The position numbers and the translations under genes are program-made. From Prototheca cutis (lineage: Eukaryota; Chlorophyta; Trebouxiophyceae; Chlorellales; Chlorellaceae), in the NCBI GenBank assembly GCA_002897115.2, contig BCIH01000006.1, forward strand, positions 762,160 through 826,159: DNA of 64,000 nt, read 5' to 3'. A model generated the notes under the pieces. It was not told the DNA's origin. It was given only the letters and a program-made list of their open reading frames with translations, and searched no databases. Below are positions 45,585 to 57,641 of this stretch, piece after piece. Position 1 is the first letter of the stretch; each line of letters opens with the position of its first letter.

Positions 45585-46257
45585 TCAGCGTAGAATGTCT
45601 GTCCATTCGAGAGAGGTGGAAACAAATGGATACATGCGATCACCACGCAGGTGGCACAGATTCGGCACGATCCAAGCCATTCCCAAACCGCTAGTCCCAA
45701 TCCCCCAGCCATCAGATGTGGAGTCTGCCCCACCTGGATGGATTATGAGAACTGGGATTCTGCTCTGTGCGGCCTTGTGCATCATCATCGCCAGTGTCTG
45801 TCGGCGGCGCTCAAGTTCTGCTAGATGATAGGACCGTTGCTTCCTGTGAAAAAAGGCCCAGCATGGGGAAGAAACAGCCGTGGTATGATACGTGCACAGT
45901 TGCCCCGATATCAAGAATGCCGCAGAGACAAGGGAAAATCAACAAGACGTGCAGAGTACGATGAAATAATTGGAATCTAAGCAAGTAATTTAACGACTCA
46001 CGAGCAAAACTCCTCCCTTACCTGCAAGAATACCAGACCAGAGCAAAGACAATGATGCCAACTCCCACGAGCACCAAGCCGCCAACAAGGAGCCCGCTTT
46101 GATTGACCTCTCGAGCGACTGGGAAATGGGGGGTGCGTGACATCTCCCTGTCGCCCATGTTCCTTGAAGTTTCACAAATTCACAGTGATTGTAAAATGAC
46201 CTGGGACAGGGAGGCCGGCGTTTTACGACACGCACCTGTTGACCTCTCCTCCGACAT
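45585..46257 (-). CDS. Small single-pass membrane protein, unknown
   Basis: Exons 46257-46236, 46118-46022 and 45844-45585; the two junctions agree in phase. About 125 residues if the last frame is read to its stop. A short N-terminus (MSEERST) precedes one strong TM helix (LLVGGLVLVGVGIIVFALVW) and a Cys, followed by a basic and helical segment (RKQRSYHLAELERRRQTLAM) and RIPVLIIHPGG. The arrangement of one TM followed by positive charges predicts the C-terminus in the cytosol. I do not know the family. The final 40 residues look less protein-like, so another intron may be missed. It diverges from the ZGRF1-like gene. Confidence 0.55.
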
Positions 46258-46618
46258 AGCCTCCGACAGGTCACCAACACAAACTGACTGGGAGTCAGCA
46301 CAGCAGAAGCCTCATCGGCGCAGCCCCATGATCGATGGCACCACTAAAAATGCGCATTGCCATGGCTTTGGGATCGAGCCTGGACTGTCAACAATACCTG
46401 TTCATCTCGGGGTAATTTTAACCTCACACTTCCGGACACCTGTCCAAGCTTTGGGCGCCATGTTTGGATATCGCAGCACGGCGCCTCATGATCCCGACCA
46501 CAAAATCCAAGCACCGCAGCTCGGGCCAGATTTTCAATGGTCGAGGGGCCGGGGAGCCAATGGTCATAGTGTCGGACAACCCATATCATGATGTTATAGA
46601 AGGATCAAGTTGACTTTC
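46258..46618. promoter_or_regulatory. Divergent promoter region, small membrane protein / ZGRF1-like gene
   Basis: 360 bp between two divergent start codons. It must hold at least one promoter, but no specific element was recognised. Confidence 0.4.
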
Positions 46619-49600
46619 ATGGCCGGTGCGGGCCATGAGCTGGTCGGGCGCGTTACGTACACAGTCGACGGACACAAGAAGCTCCGGCACAATCGCAAGT
46701 GGCTGGATGGGTACCTCAAGCTTTCCAGCGCCTCTGCGGTCCTCCTAGAAGAGAATCAGACCGATGTCGTTGCTGCAGTGGCAGTGGACGAGGCGACCCG
46801 CGCCTGCATCCTGGATGGGGAGGAAGTACTGCTTCGACGACCAAACGTGCTGCTTTTACTGGATGCCATCGTGGCTGGAGGGCTCCCTCCAGCCACAGGA
46901 GTGCATGCCGAACCCCCAGCGCAGGCTCGCATGCCATCAGGGGGCAGGCACGCAGCCGCACAGCGGCCTGCCGTTCGGGTGAGGTCTGAACCGGAGTGTC
47001 CTGGCCAAGGCCCACCGGGCCAGGGCCTGTCGGGAGGTCGCCGTATGTGTGGAGATGAGAACGCCAACCCAGCACTCCTCGGCTGTGAGGGTGAGTCTTT
47101 GGGATCCGTGAATTGATGAGGGGAAATGGGCGCTGCATCGATGAACCAAGCGAAACGCATGACGACAAGTGTCGTGAGGCGTGAACGGCCAGGTGGATGC
47201 AGCGCGGACGTCACTCAGCCCCAACTGACAATGAGCATCCCTGCGCACATCGGGATGAAAATTGGAACGCTTTATGTTTGCTGCGATTGACACAGTACAT
47301 ATGGAGTCATGAATCCGCATCCCCTTCCACGCATCGTCAGGAATTCAAGAAGGCCCATCGGATGAAGCATGTCCCACGGAGCTGGGACCTGACAAGACCA
47401 GGCACGTGCTGCGTGTCCCCGGACGGCGTCCGTTTGTGCCGCCCTCTTGTGCAGCAGCAGCACCATCCGCCACTGCTCCAGTGCCCCGGGCTTCGCGGCC
47501 GGGGGAGACCCCGCAGCTGTCCCCGCTGACCGTGCCCTCCTTTGAGGCATGTTCCCAGCTGCAGCGCAGGGTTGTCATCCCGGATGTGCAGGCATCTGGT
47601 GCAGCATACCTGGCAACTCTGGCCAATGCAGTGGCAGAGGAGATCCATTTAAAGTACGGGGTGTAGCGGTGCGCTGGACTGACTTCCCTGCATGGGATCA
47701 GCTTGCCCAGAGGGCATGGTGAGGCAGGTCTATCAACCAATTGTTGCTGGAACCGTGCCTTGGACGTTGCAGTTGGCAGCAACTGCCCTCATACCGAGCG
47801 TCCCTACCCCACCCTTGTCTCCTCCATTCAGGACGGCAGAGGTCATGCAGACTTTCCACGCAGCCGCTATGGCCAGCGGCGGCAGCCCAGAGTCCCTGGC
47901 ACGAGAAGCCAAGCGCAGAGGCCTTTGGTTCTTCCCTTCCGCCGAGCTGTCCGTCTGGTCCCCAGCTCCCAAGGTGGGCTCACCTCGCCTGGGCAGATGT
48001 GCGCACGTTGAGCTGTTCTACCGGTTAGGTTTTGAGCCATCCATGGATCCCGCATCACATGGCTTTCCCATCATCATCACACCGCTGGCAACGCAAACAT
48101 ATGCATGCAGAGGACATTTTCGGACTGCGACTATAGCGGCAGGGGTCCACGGCCCAGAGACGGGCAGCCTCAGCCCTACCTGGTGCTCCCTGAACCCCGT
48201 GGCCCGGCGGCGGCTTATCATAAGGACGACCTTTGGGTTCTGAGCAGCGACACACAACTGGGGCATGCCTTTGCTCAGAAGCTGGGGCCCAGGGACAAGC
48301 TGGCAGAGCCCTGGGTTGCCCTGGCACGCAGCCTTTGGCACGGACCGTCCCAGGACGGCAGGTATGTGAAGTGGTTCGATGGCGGTGGCGCCATTGCACG
48401 GGAAGTGTGTAGAGACAGGGGGGCTGTGTGGGATGGGCCCCAGGGAGTGGTTGTCTAATTGCTCTGCCCAGACCTGCGACGGTTTGTGACCTTGAGCCTG
48501 CCTGGAGACATGTCTGACCCAGCTGCTCCCCCCCAATGCTAACGCCTTCTCTGCAACCGGAAAACAACAGGCTGCGGATCGAGTTTTTGGGCACTATACC
48601 ACCAGGTCTCAGGCGGCAGCAGGCTGTGGCAGTGCTGCGGGGCCCCGAAGCAGGAGCGGAGCTTGGCATGCTGGCTGCCCTGACTTCACCACTGGCAGGC
48701 TCACTCCCATTGCTGCCGTGGCTGCACAGCCCCTGGGTTGTTGGCCCTGATGCAGAGACCGCCGCCACTGCGGGCTCGGCAGCTGCTCCCGGTCAGGGAC
48801 TGAATGAGGAGCAGGTCGGTGTCCTGCGCTATGTCGCCTCCTGGCAAAAACCCGCTGTGGTGAGTGGTTGCTTGGGGGAAGTTGGGGACGAGGATTTGGG
48901 GACTTTAAATTTTCTGGTGAGTTGGTCAGTGTTACTACAAGTTATCTGGTTTCAACAGTTTCTGTTTGTGTGTTCTGGGGTCTCACACGATACTCCCCCC
49001 CCACTAACCCTCCTACCCCCCCCCCAAAAAATGATACCCTGCCAGGCACCTCCGCCCATCTGTCTGGTGCATGGACCCTTTGGATCGGGCAAGTCTACGC
49101 TGCTGGTTACGCTGCTGCGGTTCCTGCTTCGGGCACGGATCCAGCCGGGGACGCCGCTGGAAGGCACCCGTGTGCTGGTGGCCTCGGGGACAAACATTGC
49201 CGTCGACCGCATCCTGTTGGGTGCGTGAGCAGAGGGGCCAGGGTTGGGCCCCGGGGGGGGGGATGATGCCTGCGCTCGACAGGTGGGTGGATGTGCCATG
49301 GTCGAGTGATCCAACCCTCAGCAGCGCTGCACTGCGCATGCTCCTGATCGTCCTACCCATGTCGTTTTTCCCCCACACGCGCGCATGCAGGCCTGTTGGA
49401 GGCAGGGTGCACCGACTTCATGAGAGTTGGGTCCCTGAAGAAGATGGACTGCCGGCTCTTGCCCTACAGCCTCCATGCCAGGTATGCTTTCTGTAGTCTG
49501 GGGCTGCTGGTTAAAGAAAGAAGGGTGTCCGTGTGTTGATGCCGAGAACAAATGCTCGGTCCTTGTGCGTTGTCAACTGCCAAACACATAGTGTACAGTG

Positions 49601-51709
49601 GCTCCAAGTCTACGGGGATTGCTGAGCTCAAGGACATGCTGCGTTGCTGCACGAATCCCATCGAAGCTGCCGGGATCCAAGAGGAACTGGCCCGTCTCCA
49701 AGCAGGTGGGCAGCAGCAGGTGTGGGTCGCCCCACAAGAGCATGGCCACAGATGCTGTAACAATGACTGCGAAGCCCCTGAACTACCAACCTGCCCGGTT
49801 GCAGGAGCGGAGCAGGCCAGGAAAAGCCTGCTGTCGACGGTGCCCATCGTGGGGGTGACCTGCTGCTCTGCCATGCTCCCGACCCTGGATGGCCAGACCT
49901 TTGCCATCGTGCGTGGTAGATGGGTGCTGGGTTCACTAGTGGTTTTTTCTTTGAGAGAAGAGCCTGGGCATGCTGTGATGATTTGGGGTGTGGGTTTGGG
50001 AGGAATGCATGGAAGAGATGGCGCTGGGCACTGCCGCGCCGGACACGTCCAACCTTTCTTTCCTCTCATCCACCGTGCACAGACGGTGCTGGATGAGTGC
50101 AGCCAGCTGGTGGAACCTTTGTCCCTGGCGCCCATCATTAAAGTCCAATCAAGGTGCTGGATAGTAGGAGGGCTCTCGACGCCGGTGGCGCGGGAGTCGA
50201 GGGCTGCTGCTGTTGATGTGGCGCGTTGGCCGATCGATTGCATTGGGTGGGTGTGGTTGCCAATGGACATACTAGGCAGCCCCACATCGACGACGGACCA
50301 AACCGTTCACTTGCCGAACCCCCCGCCATCAGGTACCTGGTGGCGGTGGGGGATCCGCTGCAGCTGCCCCCCGTGGTGTGCTCGCCGGCGTTCGTAAGCC
50401 AGAGCACGGTAGACGCAGCAGGCAGCAAGCACGGGGTGCCAGTGCACAAAGGACCAGAGTCCCGTCCCCCACCCGCACTAACTCAAGCGCACGGCCTAAT
50501 TCGGCCCATGTTTGTGCGGCTGCACGCGGCAGGGCACCCCGTCCGGCTGTTGAGGAGGCAGTATCGCTGCCATCCTGCCATATCCCAGGTGCGGTGGGAC
50601 GGTCTGGGTGCTGGCTTCCATATTGATGGGCTGCGTGGTCAATGAAAGGCTGGCAAGCTTTGTTTCCCAGCAGCCCTTGTCGTCCGGCCGCACAACATGC
50701 CATCCCGCAGATTGCAAATGCCTGTTTCTATAATTCCGAGCTGCTGGACGGCTGCAGCGCTGGAGACAGGGCGGCCCTGGTCCCAGGACTGGGCCCGCTG
50801 ACCTGGCTGGATCCCCGGGGTCAAGACCGGCCGGGCCAAGGGCACAGCGTGTGCAACCCGGCCGAAGCAGGCACGGTACGATCGGTGCTGCAACAGCTGA
50901 CTGCTGCTGGAATCAGGGTCTCCTCCATCGGCGTCATCTGCTTCTTCAAAGCCCAGGTGTCGTGGTGGTGGTGCCTTTTGTTTTGGAGGTGGGGCACATG
51001 GCTTGATCATCTGAAAACACGCGGCAGTGTGACATTCAATCCCTCCAACGTCCGGTTGTTGCTCCAGGTCGAGTTGATTCAGCGGATGCTGCAGGAACCC
51101 GGACAGGCACTGCACATCCCAACGAAAGCAGCTGGTGCGACAGTGCCTGTTCCTGCGCATGACCAGGAACAGGCCGCATGCAGCTCTGCTGCACCACAAC
51201 AGGACTGGAGCGACCTCAAAGTGGCAACAGTCGACGCTTTCCAGGTGAAGTGTCTGGGTGGCAGTGCAGGGTTTTCTGCCAGTGTGTGCTCTGGCTTCGG
51301 GCATGCAATGCCCGATGTTGTGTGATTGCTGCATGTGTCGGGCAATCTCCTCTTGGTCCGCCGCTACATGCTCCATCGCTCACTTGACCCTGGCCCGAGC
51401 CACCACCAGGGAGGAGAACGTGACGTCATCCTGCTGGCCACCAGCTCTACCCGGCCCTCAGCTTTCGTGGGTGATGCACAGCGGCTTTGTGTGGCCTTGA
51501 CGCGGGCGAGGCGGCACCTGGTGGTGCTGGGCGCTGCGGGGACGCTGCACCAGGCAAGCCCGGCCTTTGCCCGGCTGCTGGCCGCCTGCCAGGCGCAGAC
51601 CCATGGGTTTGCCCTGGGATCAAGCCTACCAGGCGTGCAAGCATGCAGCAGAGCTCAGGGACAGTGCCCTGTAGGTGGAGAGGGCAGCGGGCACAGCGAC
51701 ACACCATAG
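46619..51709 (+). CDS. ZGRF1: ZGRF1-like superfamily 1 helicase with N-terminal DUF2439
   Basis: DNA helicase related to human ZGRF1 (5'-3' helicase, crosslink repair and recombination) and fungal Mte1/Dbl2 at its N-terminus. Fourteen exons in phase: 46619-47090, 47341-47653, 47832-47973, 48111-48361, 48571-48859, 49046-49220, 49391-49481, 49599-49705, 49805-49908, 50083-50153, 50333-50588, 50711-50956, 51068-51244 and 51410-51709; 997 residues. DUF2439 is HKKLRHNRKWLDGYLKLSS and LLRRPNVLLLL. A middle block has YHKDDLWVLSS. Helicase motifs: I VHGPFGSGKSTLL; Ia VLVASGTNIAVD; II VLDECSQLVEP; III VAVGDPLQLPPV; IV LLRRQYRCHPAIS; V VATVDAFQGGERDVILL; VI VALTRARRHLVVLG. No GRF zinc finger is visible, in contrast to animal ZGRF1. 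The first ATG with an in-phase frame is at 46619. Confidence 0.9.
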
Positions 51710-52016
51710 TGAGAGGAGACTGTGTTGTGTTTTACTGTATCTTTTCCACTGTACCTGCTGTTGGACCTCACACTAGTCCATGAGGCGTACCGACATCGTT
51801 ACCAGTGAGATCACGCAAAGCATTGTCCCGGAACCTCATGGGCACACGCGTCAAGTAGAGGGATGAAGGAGAGTGGTTCTACTGTGGTGTACGACAGCGG
51901 CGGTGGCGGGGTCACCCCAGCTCCCCAACCTGCCTCTATTTTGATGGTGATGTTGCTTCCACCAGCAATCGTAACCAGGGGAATGTCCTCACTCACTGGG
52001 CCCCCCGGCGCCTTCA
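51710..52016. other. Convergent intergenic region
   Basis: About 300 bp between the ZGRF1-like stop and the stop of the next minus-strand gene; nothing recognised. Confidence 0.5.
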
Positions 52017-54214
52017 TCATTCATCGACGCCTTCATTGCTGGCGAGCGCGCCACGCACCGCGGCGGCAGCCATGTCCGCGGCCAGTGCAGCAGTGTCCTC
52101 GTCTTCCTCGACCGGCGTAACTGCGACATCGTCCCGCTCCGGCTCGGCCGGCCGCGTCTCGCGGAACTGGGGTGTGGGCGGGCCCTGCGGCGGCGTGCCG
52201 GCTGGTGTCGCCGTCCCACCACGCCCCCGCCGCGCTTGCTCCCGCGGCCGCTCCGGCAGCCGCGGCCCCGCCCGGCTCTGCAAGGTGGTCAGGTGCGGCG
52301 GCCGACGCTCCGTCACCGCCGGCACTGGCGGCTCCGCAGCCGCATCCATGGTGCTGTCTTCGCCGCTGAGGATCACAGGAGGTGCAGCCGGAGAGGCATC
52401 ATCTGCACTTCCCATGCCGCTGCCAGTGCTGGCTGTCGCGGCGGCCTGGACGCCGAGCCGGGCGAGCATGCCTCCCAGTGCCTGCGCCGCACCTTCGGCC
52501 GCAGCGCCGAGCTGCCGCTCGCCGGAGACATCGTCGTCGGTGGGATGCGGCCCGCTGATGGAAGCACGCGCCGCAGCACGTGGTCGAACCCCCCATGCAG
52601 CACCGCCCCCACCAGAAGAAGCAGAACTGCCATCGTCTTCCTCGGGTGTGAGCCGTTCAAGCAGCGCGGCCATAAACATGTTGGTGGCCATGCTTGCTGC
52701 TTGTGCGGCCAAGAACGTGACAAACGCCCTGACCACGGGTACGGTGGACCCGAGCGCGTTGCCGAGTGCGACGGCGCACAGCGTCGCGAGCCCGCGGAGA
52801 CCGTGCAGGGCGCAGCGCCGGGCCAGGCGCCGTGCACGCCTACCAGGGGTGCCCTTGTACCAGCGAACTGCCCCCAGGCACTCGACGCCAGAGGCGACCA
52901 GCGCATCGGCAGCAAACAGCGTCGCCTCGGACCGCAGTGCAGTGCACAGCGTTCGCAGCGCGCGGCGTGGCCAGGCCAGCATGGCCAGCACGGGGGCCTG
53001 GGCCCGCAGGTCCAGCACCAGTTTCTGAGACAGCGACGGGCTCAGCCGTGCCACCGCCGTCGTGTCCAGCACCGCGCGCACGCACTGCACGGTGAAATCG
53101 ATGCACGAGTTGATCGCGCCGCGGCGTGCTGCAGCAGCCATCGCTGCTTTCGGGAAGGCAGGCCACAGCGGCTCCCGACACTGCGTTGAAGGTTGAGAGT
53201 GGTGGCTCAGTGAGCAAGGGGATTGCTTTATGCCTTGGCCTCTTTCTGTATCGGCACATGTTTGCATGTACACACACAGGTGTGTGGATGCAAAACTGCA
53301 ATGCAATAGTCTCAGCTGTGCGACCGAGTCGCCACCGTTCCGATGACAGCTGTTTCCCATCCTCCAGCCAGGCCCACCTCTCGTTCGGCGCGCTCCTCCT
53401 CCTCATACAGCTGTGCAAAGTAGGCATTCAGCACCAGCAGCGTGCTCACACCCTCGCTGCCAGGGCAAGAACCAAAGGGGGGTTGGGGGGGATGGTTAGA
53501 AAGTGGGCGCAAGGGCACGAGGTGAAGAGAAGCCCATCAGCATCCACACCACATGGCACAAACATACCCCCCGCCTTGCAGAGCTCGTACTTGCGGATGA
53601 GTGTGATGCAGATGTTGCGGGAACTGGACAGGACCTTCCAGGCATCCCAGCCAATGGGTCTCTGCATGGGGTTTGGCAAGCCGGAACAGGGGCATGGAGG
53701 TGGACACATGACCTCAAGGCCACACGCACACGAGACGCACTGAAGCTGGCCCCCTTCTCACAACCAATGCTCGAGTACAGGCATGGACGCCCAGTCACAG
53801 TGAGTAGGGTTCGCCCCGTTTCTGCTCCATCCGCACCGTTCTTGGCTTAAGGCTCAGGGCAGGCAGAGGGGCAATGGACGGGTCTGCCGTTTCAGGGCCC
53901 GCATAGCCACCAGCCTGCGTGTCGGGGCCAGCGACTTCCATGACTGTCCATCTTTTGTATTTGGGTACTTCATGATCATAGGGCTGGCAAGCCCGCAATG
54001 TCCCCATCCTGTGTGGGAGATCGGTGAACGAGTCCCCTCACCGCACCTTGAAGACGTCCTCATCGTACGGGTGGCCAAAGGAGAAACAGTACGCCGGGTT
54101 GACATGCTTCAGAAGCAAATCAATTCCCAGTCCTGCACCCACCACGGCGGCGCTGTGGGCGGGCAGGAAGCGGAGGGTGATCCCCAGCGCACTGCTGGCA
54201 GACGAGGGACCCAT
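52017..54214 (-). CDS. Unidentified protein, multi-exon
   Basis: Proposed exons 54214-54047, 53983-53837, 53661-53568, about 53455-53378, and 53180-52017. I do not recognise the family. The N-terminus (ITLRFLPAHSAAVVGAGLGI, then PAYCFSFGHPYDEDVFK) is well formed and joins in phase to PYDHEVPKYKRWTVMEV. Exon 3 gives RPIGWDAWKVLSSSRNICIT and exon 4 TLLVLNAYFAQLYEEEERAE. The large last exon has amphipathic, Ala/Arg/Leu-rich helices (about residues 150-320), then a disordered Ser/Pro/Gly tail ending in an acidic segment. The junction between exons 3 and 4 does not resolve in phase, so either a boundary is wrong or there is a sequence error. The last exon alone is a 388-codon open frame. No enzyme motif was seen. 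Confidence 0.55.
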
Positions 54215-54828
54215 GCCGCCCCAAACCAGGGCACTAGGGCCCGAGTTCTGTCAGAGCCTCGACTCTTGTTCCCAGCCAAGAATGGTGGAATAAATACTAT
54301 CAATACCCATTTAACAGAAATACCCCTGCCTGCTTCACCGGGTGTCCCTGGTCTGCTGGTGTCCCTGCCCGCGCTTGGCCGAGGATTAATCTGTGCTCTC
54401 ACAGGCTGGGCAGCGGGGGGGCCATTCCAGACATTCGACGACTGTTGCACGAGCTCAAATTCTGTTCCCACCTGTTGCCCTGCAGAGTGAAAATTTTCGG
54501 CCATCAGCGATGCCCAGTAACCCCCGGGGTGATGTGACGCTGTTGCTGGCTGAGCTGGTTGCACTATTTTTGCCCTGCACGGTACAGAGGGACCAGCGGC
54601 AGAGAGCGGTGCCCTGACAAAATGCAACCCTATGGCTACAAGATTGCTATATTGCGGTCCAGATATCGAACGAAAATGACAAACAGAGTGTGTAGGTCAA
54701 GGTACAAGTGCAGTGGGGGTTGGCGCAACAGTGTCGTGACCCCGAGCCCCCATTTTCAAGCCATGCAGCACCACGCATGCGCCTGAATTCGCCAATGTCA
54801 GGCCAATGGGTGCCCTGGCGCTACGCTG
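54215..54828. other. Intergenic region upstream of the unidentified gene
   Basis: About 610 bp between the start of the unidentified gene and the stop of the TBC gene, both on the minus strand. No confident feature. A 173-codon minus frame overlaps it but shows no known domain. Confidence 0.4.
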
Positions 54829-56760
54829 CTATGCCTGAAGCGTTTGTACCGAGTGTGCCATGAAAAGAGCTCCCCCCAGGACAGCCAAGCCCGTCAAGCT
54901 CGAAACGACGGCGAGCACCTGCAGACGCCTGGAGGGGGCGACGGGTGGCGCCCCCATCCTCCTGTTGAGCACCATCTCCGCATGAAGTCGCCTCACTGTC
55001 GCCCGTGCAGCCAGGATGCCTGTAGTGTTGGGGTGAGTCCTTTTCTCAGCGAAGGCGCTCGTCGAGACAGAAACTACAAGGCGCTGGACGACAGCCTTCA
55101 TTCCATTGCACCGCTGCACCCTCCCCACCCGACTGGTGCCCGCCCACAAGCACACACACCTGGCGCTTCGAGGGGGGGCTCGTCTGGCACATGCCAGACC
55201 CCCGCCTGGAGGAACGCAGACGGCACGACGGCTCTCCCCCCCGAGCTCAGGGAGGCCAGGACCGAGGGCGGCACCGCACGATACAGCGCGGCCGCCTCAC
55301 GGACCAGCTCGTCTGCGACGGCTCCTCCCGGGGTCAAGAAGCGCATGCCCTTGAGCACCGCGTAGGCCGCGGCGCCGTCGTCCCCGGCAGCCAGCACGGT
55401 GGCCCGCTGGTGCCTCACGGCGGCCGCCGCCAGATAGAGCGGCATGACGGGGTGGCTGGCCAGGAAAAAATCAAACAACCGCGCGATCTGGGCCAGGTCG
55501 GTGACGTCGTGCGCAAACAGCGTCAGCTGCCAGCTCAGTGCAAAGTAGGGTGTCTCCAGAGCCGGTTCGTCCAGCGATGTCAGTCGCCTGTGGAGGTCAG
55601 GATCGGCCTGAGTGGCGTCGGGTGAGGAAGAATGTTAGGATTTGTGGTCCCTCGATGAGACGGAGGTTTGCTAGCATGCTCATAAAGTGACAGCCCATCC
55701 CCGCACCTCTTCTGTCCCGTGTCATAATCACACTGCCCAACTGGTCAGGCCCAGTTCCCTGGCCTTGCGGGAATCGCAATGCACGCACCGCTCGGAGGAG
55801 TGGGTAGAGCAATTTGAGGCAGTCAGTGGCTGCCTGCAGGTCTGACCGGGTTGCGTCCCGCAGGTGGCACCGGGCCAGGTGGGCCAGCAGTCGGCTGGCT
55901 TCGGCTTCACCCAGCGTGAAGAGCAGTACCGCGGCCACGTCGTGCATGCCCTGGTAGTACCACACGTCGCCGGGGAGCAGTGCTGCATGCAGTACCCTGC
56001 GCAGCGCCTCGCGCTTGCCGTGCCGCATCTCCTCGGACCATCCTGTGTGAGGCAGGCATGTGTAGGTCTGCTGCAATGGCCAGGCAGTTTGGGCGAGGGG
56101 GAGAGAGGGCGTCGCCCCGGGGCCCGGGCCCAGGGGCCCATGTGGGGAGGTTGGCAAAATCAGTCCGTTCACGCCCCTCCCTCCCACCCCCAGCCCTCTA
56201 CCACTTGCCTTGCGTGAAGTTCCACAAGGACCGCGCCAAGTCGCATTCTATGGTCTGTGCGTCTCGGAGCACTGAAGATTTGGGTCCCTGGTTCAATGTG
56301 CCTGCCTCGAACACCGCCTCCGGTGTCAAGTGATCTGCCGGCGGGAGCCCCAGCAGAAGAGGCCAGACGATGCGCCGGAGCTGCAATGGCGGGCGCTTTC
56401 GAGAACGAACGTGAACATGCCAGAACCCTCCAATTGCCTGCGCTGCATGGCATGCAACTTGTACTCAAAGTGTGACGTTCGAACGTTGAATCTGGCGCCC
56501 CAGAGACTGACGAAAGGATGAATGGCTCACCGCATTGGTAGGAATGCCTCGCACGGCCGCCACCTTTCGGAGCTGGATCACATCCACCTGCGGGGTGAGG
56601 GGCCGGTGCACCCTGGACCCCATTCCTGCCTGTCATCTCTCCATCATCAAAATGGCCTAGGTAGAGCAGATCATGCCACTGTAAAGAAACGCACCGGCTG
56701 CTGTGCCAAGAGGTCCTCAAGAACAGCTCTGGTGTCCGAACTGCGCTTGTCCAGCGACAC
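54829..56760 (-). CDS. TBC1D20: TBC1D20/Gyp8-like Rab GTPase-activating protein, 5' end unresolved
   Basis: Membrane-anchored Rab GAP; the family acts on Rab1/Ypt1 and Rab18 at the ER and early Golgi. Exons 56760-56695, 56587-56531, 56380-56209, 56042-55789, 55607-55160 and 55019-54829 join in phase and give 395 residues; a first coding exon further 5' is still needed. TBC motifs: LRRIVWPLLLGLP, the arginine finger TIECDLARSLWNF, and the glutamine finger VWYYQGMHDVAAVLL. The end of the domain is LFDFFLASHPVMPLYLAAA. A single C-terminal TM helix (VVSSLTGLAVLGGALFMAH) gives the tail anchor seen in TBC1D20. The intron after NFTQ starts GCAAGT, a GC donor needed to join NFTQG to WSEEMRHGK in phase. 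Confidence 0.9.
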
Positions 56761-57641
56761 CTGGTGAGCCGGGAGTGGCCCCGATTTCCTCCGGCGCCTG
56801 CCCATTCCAGATATCCGAGGCCTCCCAAGATATCACCCCAAACACGGCATGGCCTCAGAAGGGATGCATCTCGATTGGCCAATGGACGTGCCCATATGCA
56901 GTACGGCACCGTCCTTCAAAGGAAGCAATATCACCAGCTGCTCAAGACGCCACCGCAGTGGTTCTTGCTCGTAAAATCGAAACACTGTATTCAATCAAAA
57001 TTTACAGTGTAGAGTGCTTGATGCTTTACAATCGCTTTTTCGCTGCACCATGATGTCCCAGGTTGCTCTCCCCCCGCGCCAACCAAGATCGAGGGGAATA
57101 TCGCAAAAAAGCCCGAAAAAGTCCGGCATCATAAGCGTAACGGGGGGTAGGCGACGTGAGCACATCCTTGGAGCGCGGCTTGCACAACAGGAGCAAGGAG
57201 CGACAACAAGGACATTGCTCTTCATTCATTAAACGTTGTGGCCTGCATTATCTCCAATTTGTTGATTCTCCTTGGGGCGTCGACAAATCAAGGAGGCCAC
57301 GCCTGGGGGAATGAGATATCCCCTCCAGGTCCCGAACCGCGCGCAGCAGACTTCCGCCTCGTTCTGACTCGACGGCCTCCATCCAAAACAGCAAGCCCGG
57401 TGGGTTGCGGTCCTTCTACACTCTCACTTTGAGAGTGCTCCAGGTTTTTAACATTTGCTTGATCGGCAGGGGCGCAATTTTCCCTTGGCCCTGCCGGCCG
57501 GTTTCAGGCCCCGACGAACAGTTCCAGCAGGGCAGGGAACGCGGGCGCTGATCTGCACCAATTTGGCATCGGCTTCACTTCGAGAAGGACACAATCTACA
57601 TTACTTTGTCAACAGAGCAAGCCCACATTGCGAGCACAGGC
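56761..57641. promoter_or_regulatory. Divergent region between the TBC gene and the ABCB gene
   Basis: About 880 bp that should hold the first exon and promoter of the TBC gene (roughly 56770-56910) and the promoter of the ABCB gene. No start codon in matching phase could be chosen for the TBC gene. No repeat or RNA was seen. Confidence 0.4.

Noticed and set aside
52036..53028. 330-codon plus-strand frame
   Set aside because: Shadow of the last exon of the minus-strand gene, with Ala/Ser/Arg-rich composition and no motif. The minus frame splices to upstream exons, the plus one does not.
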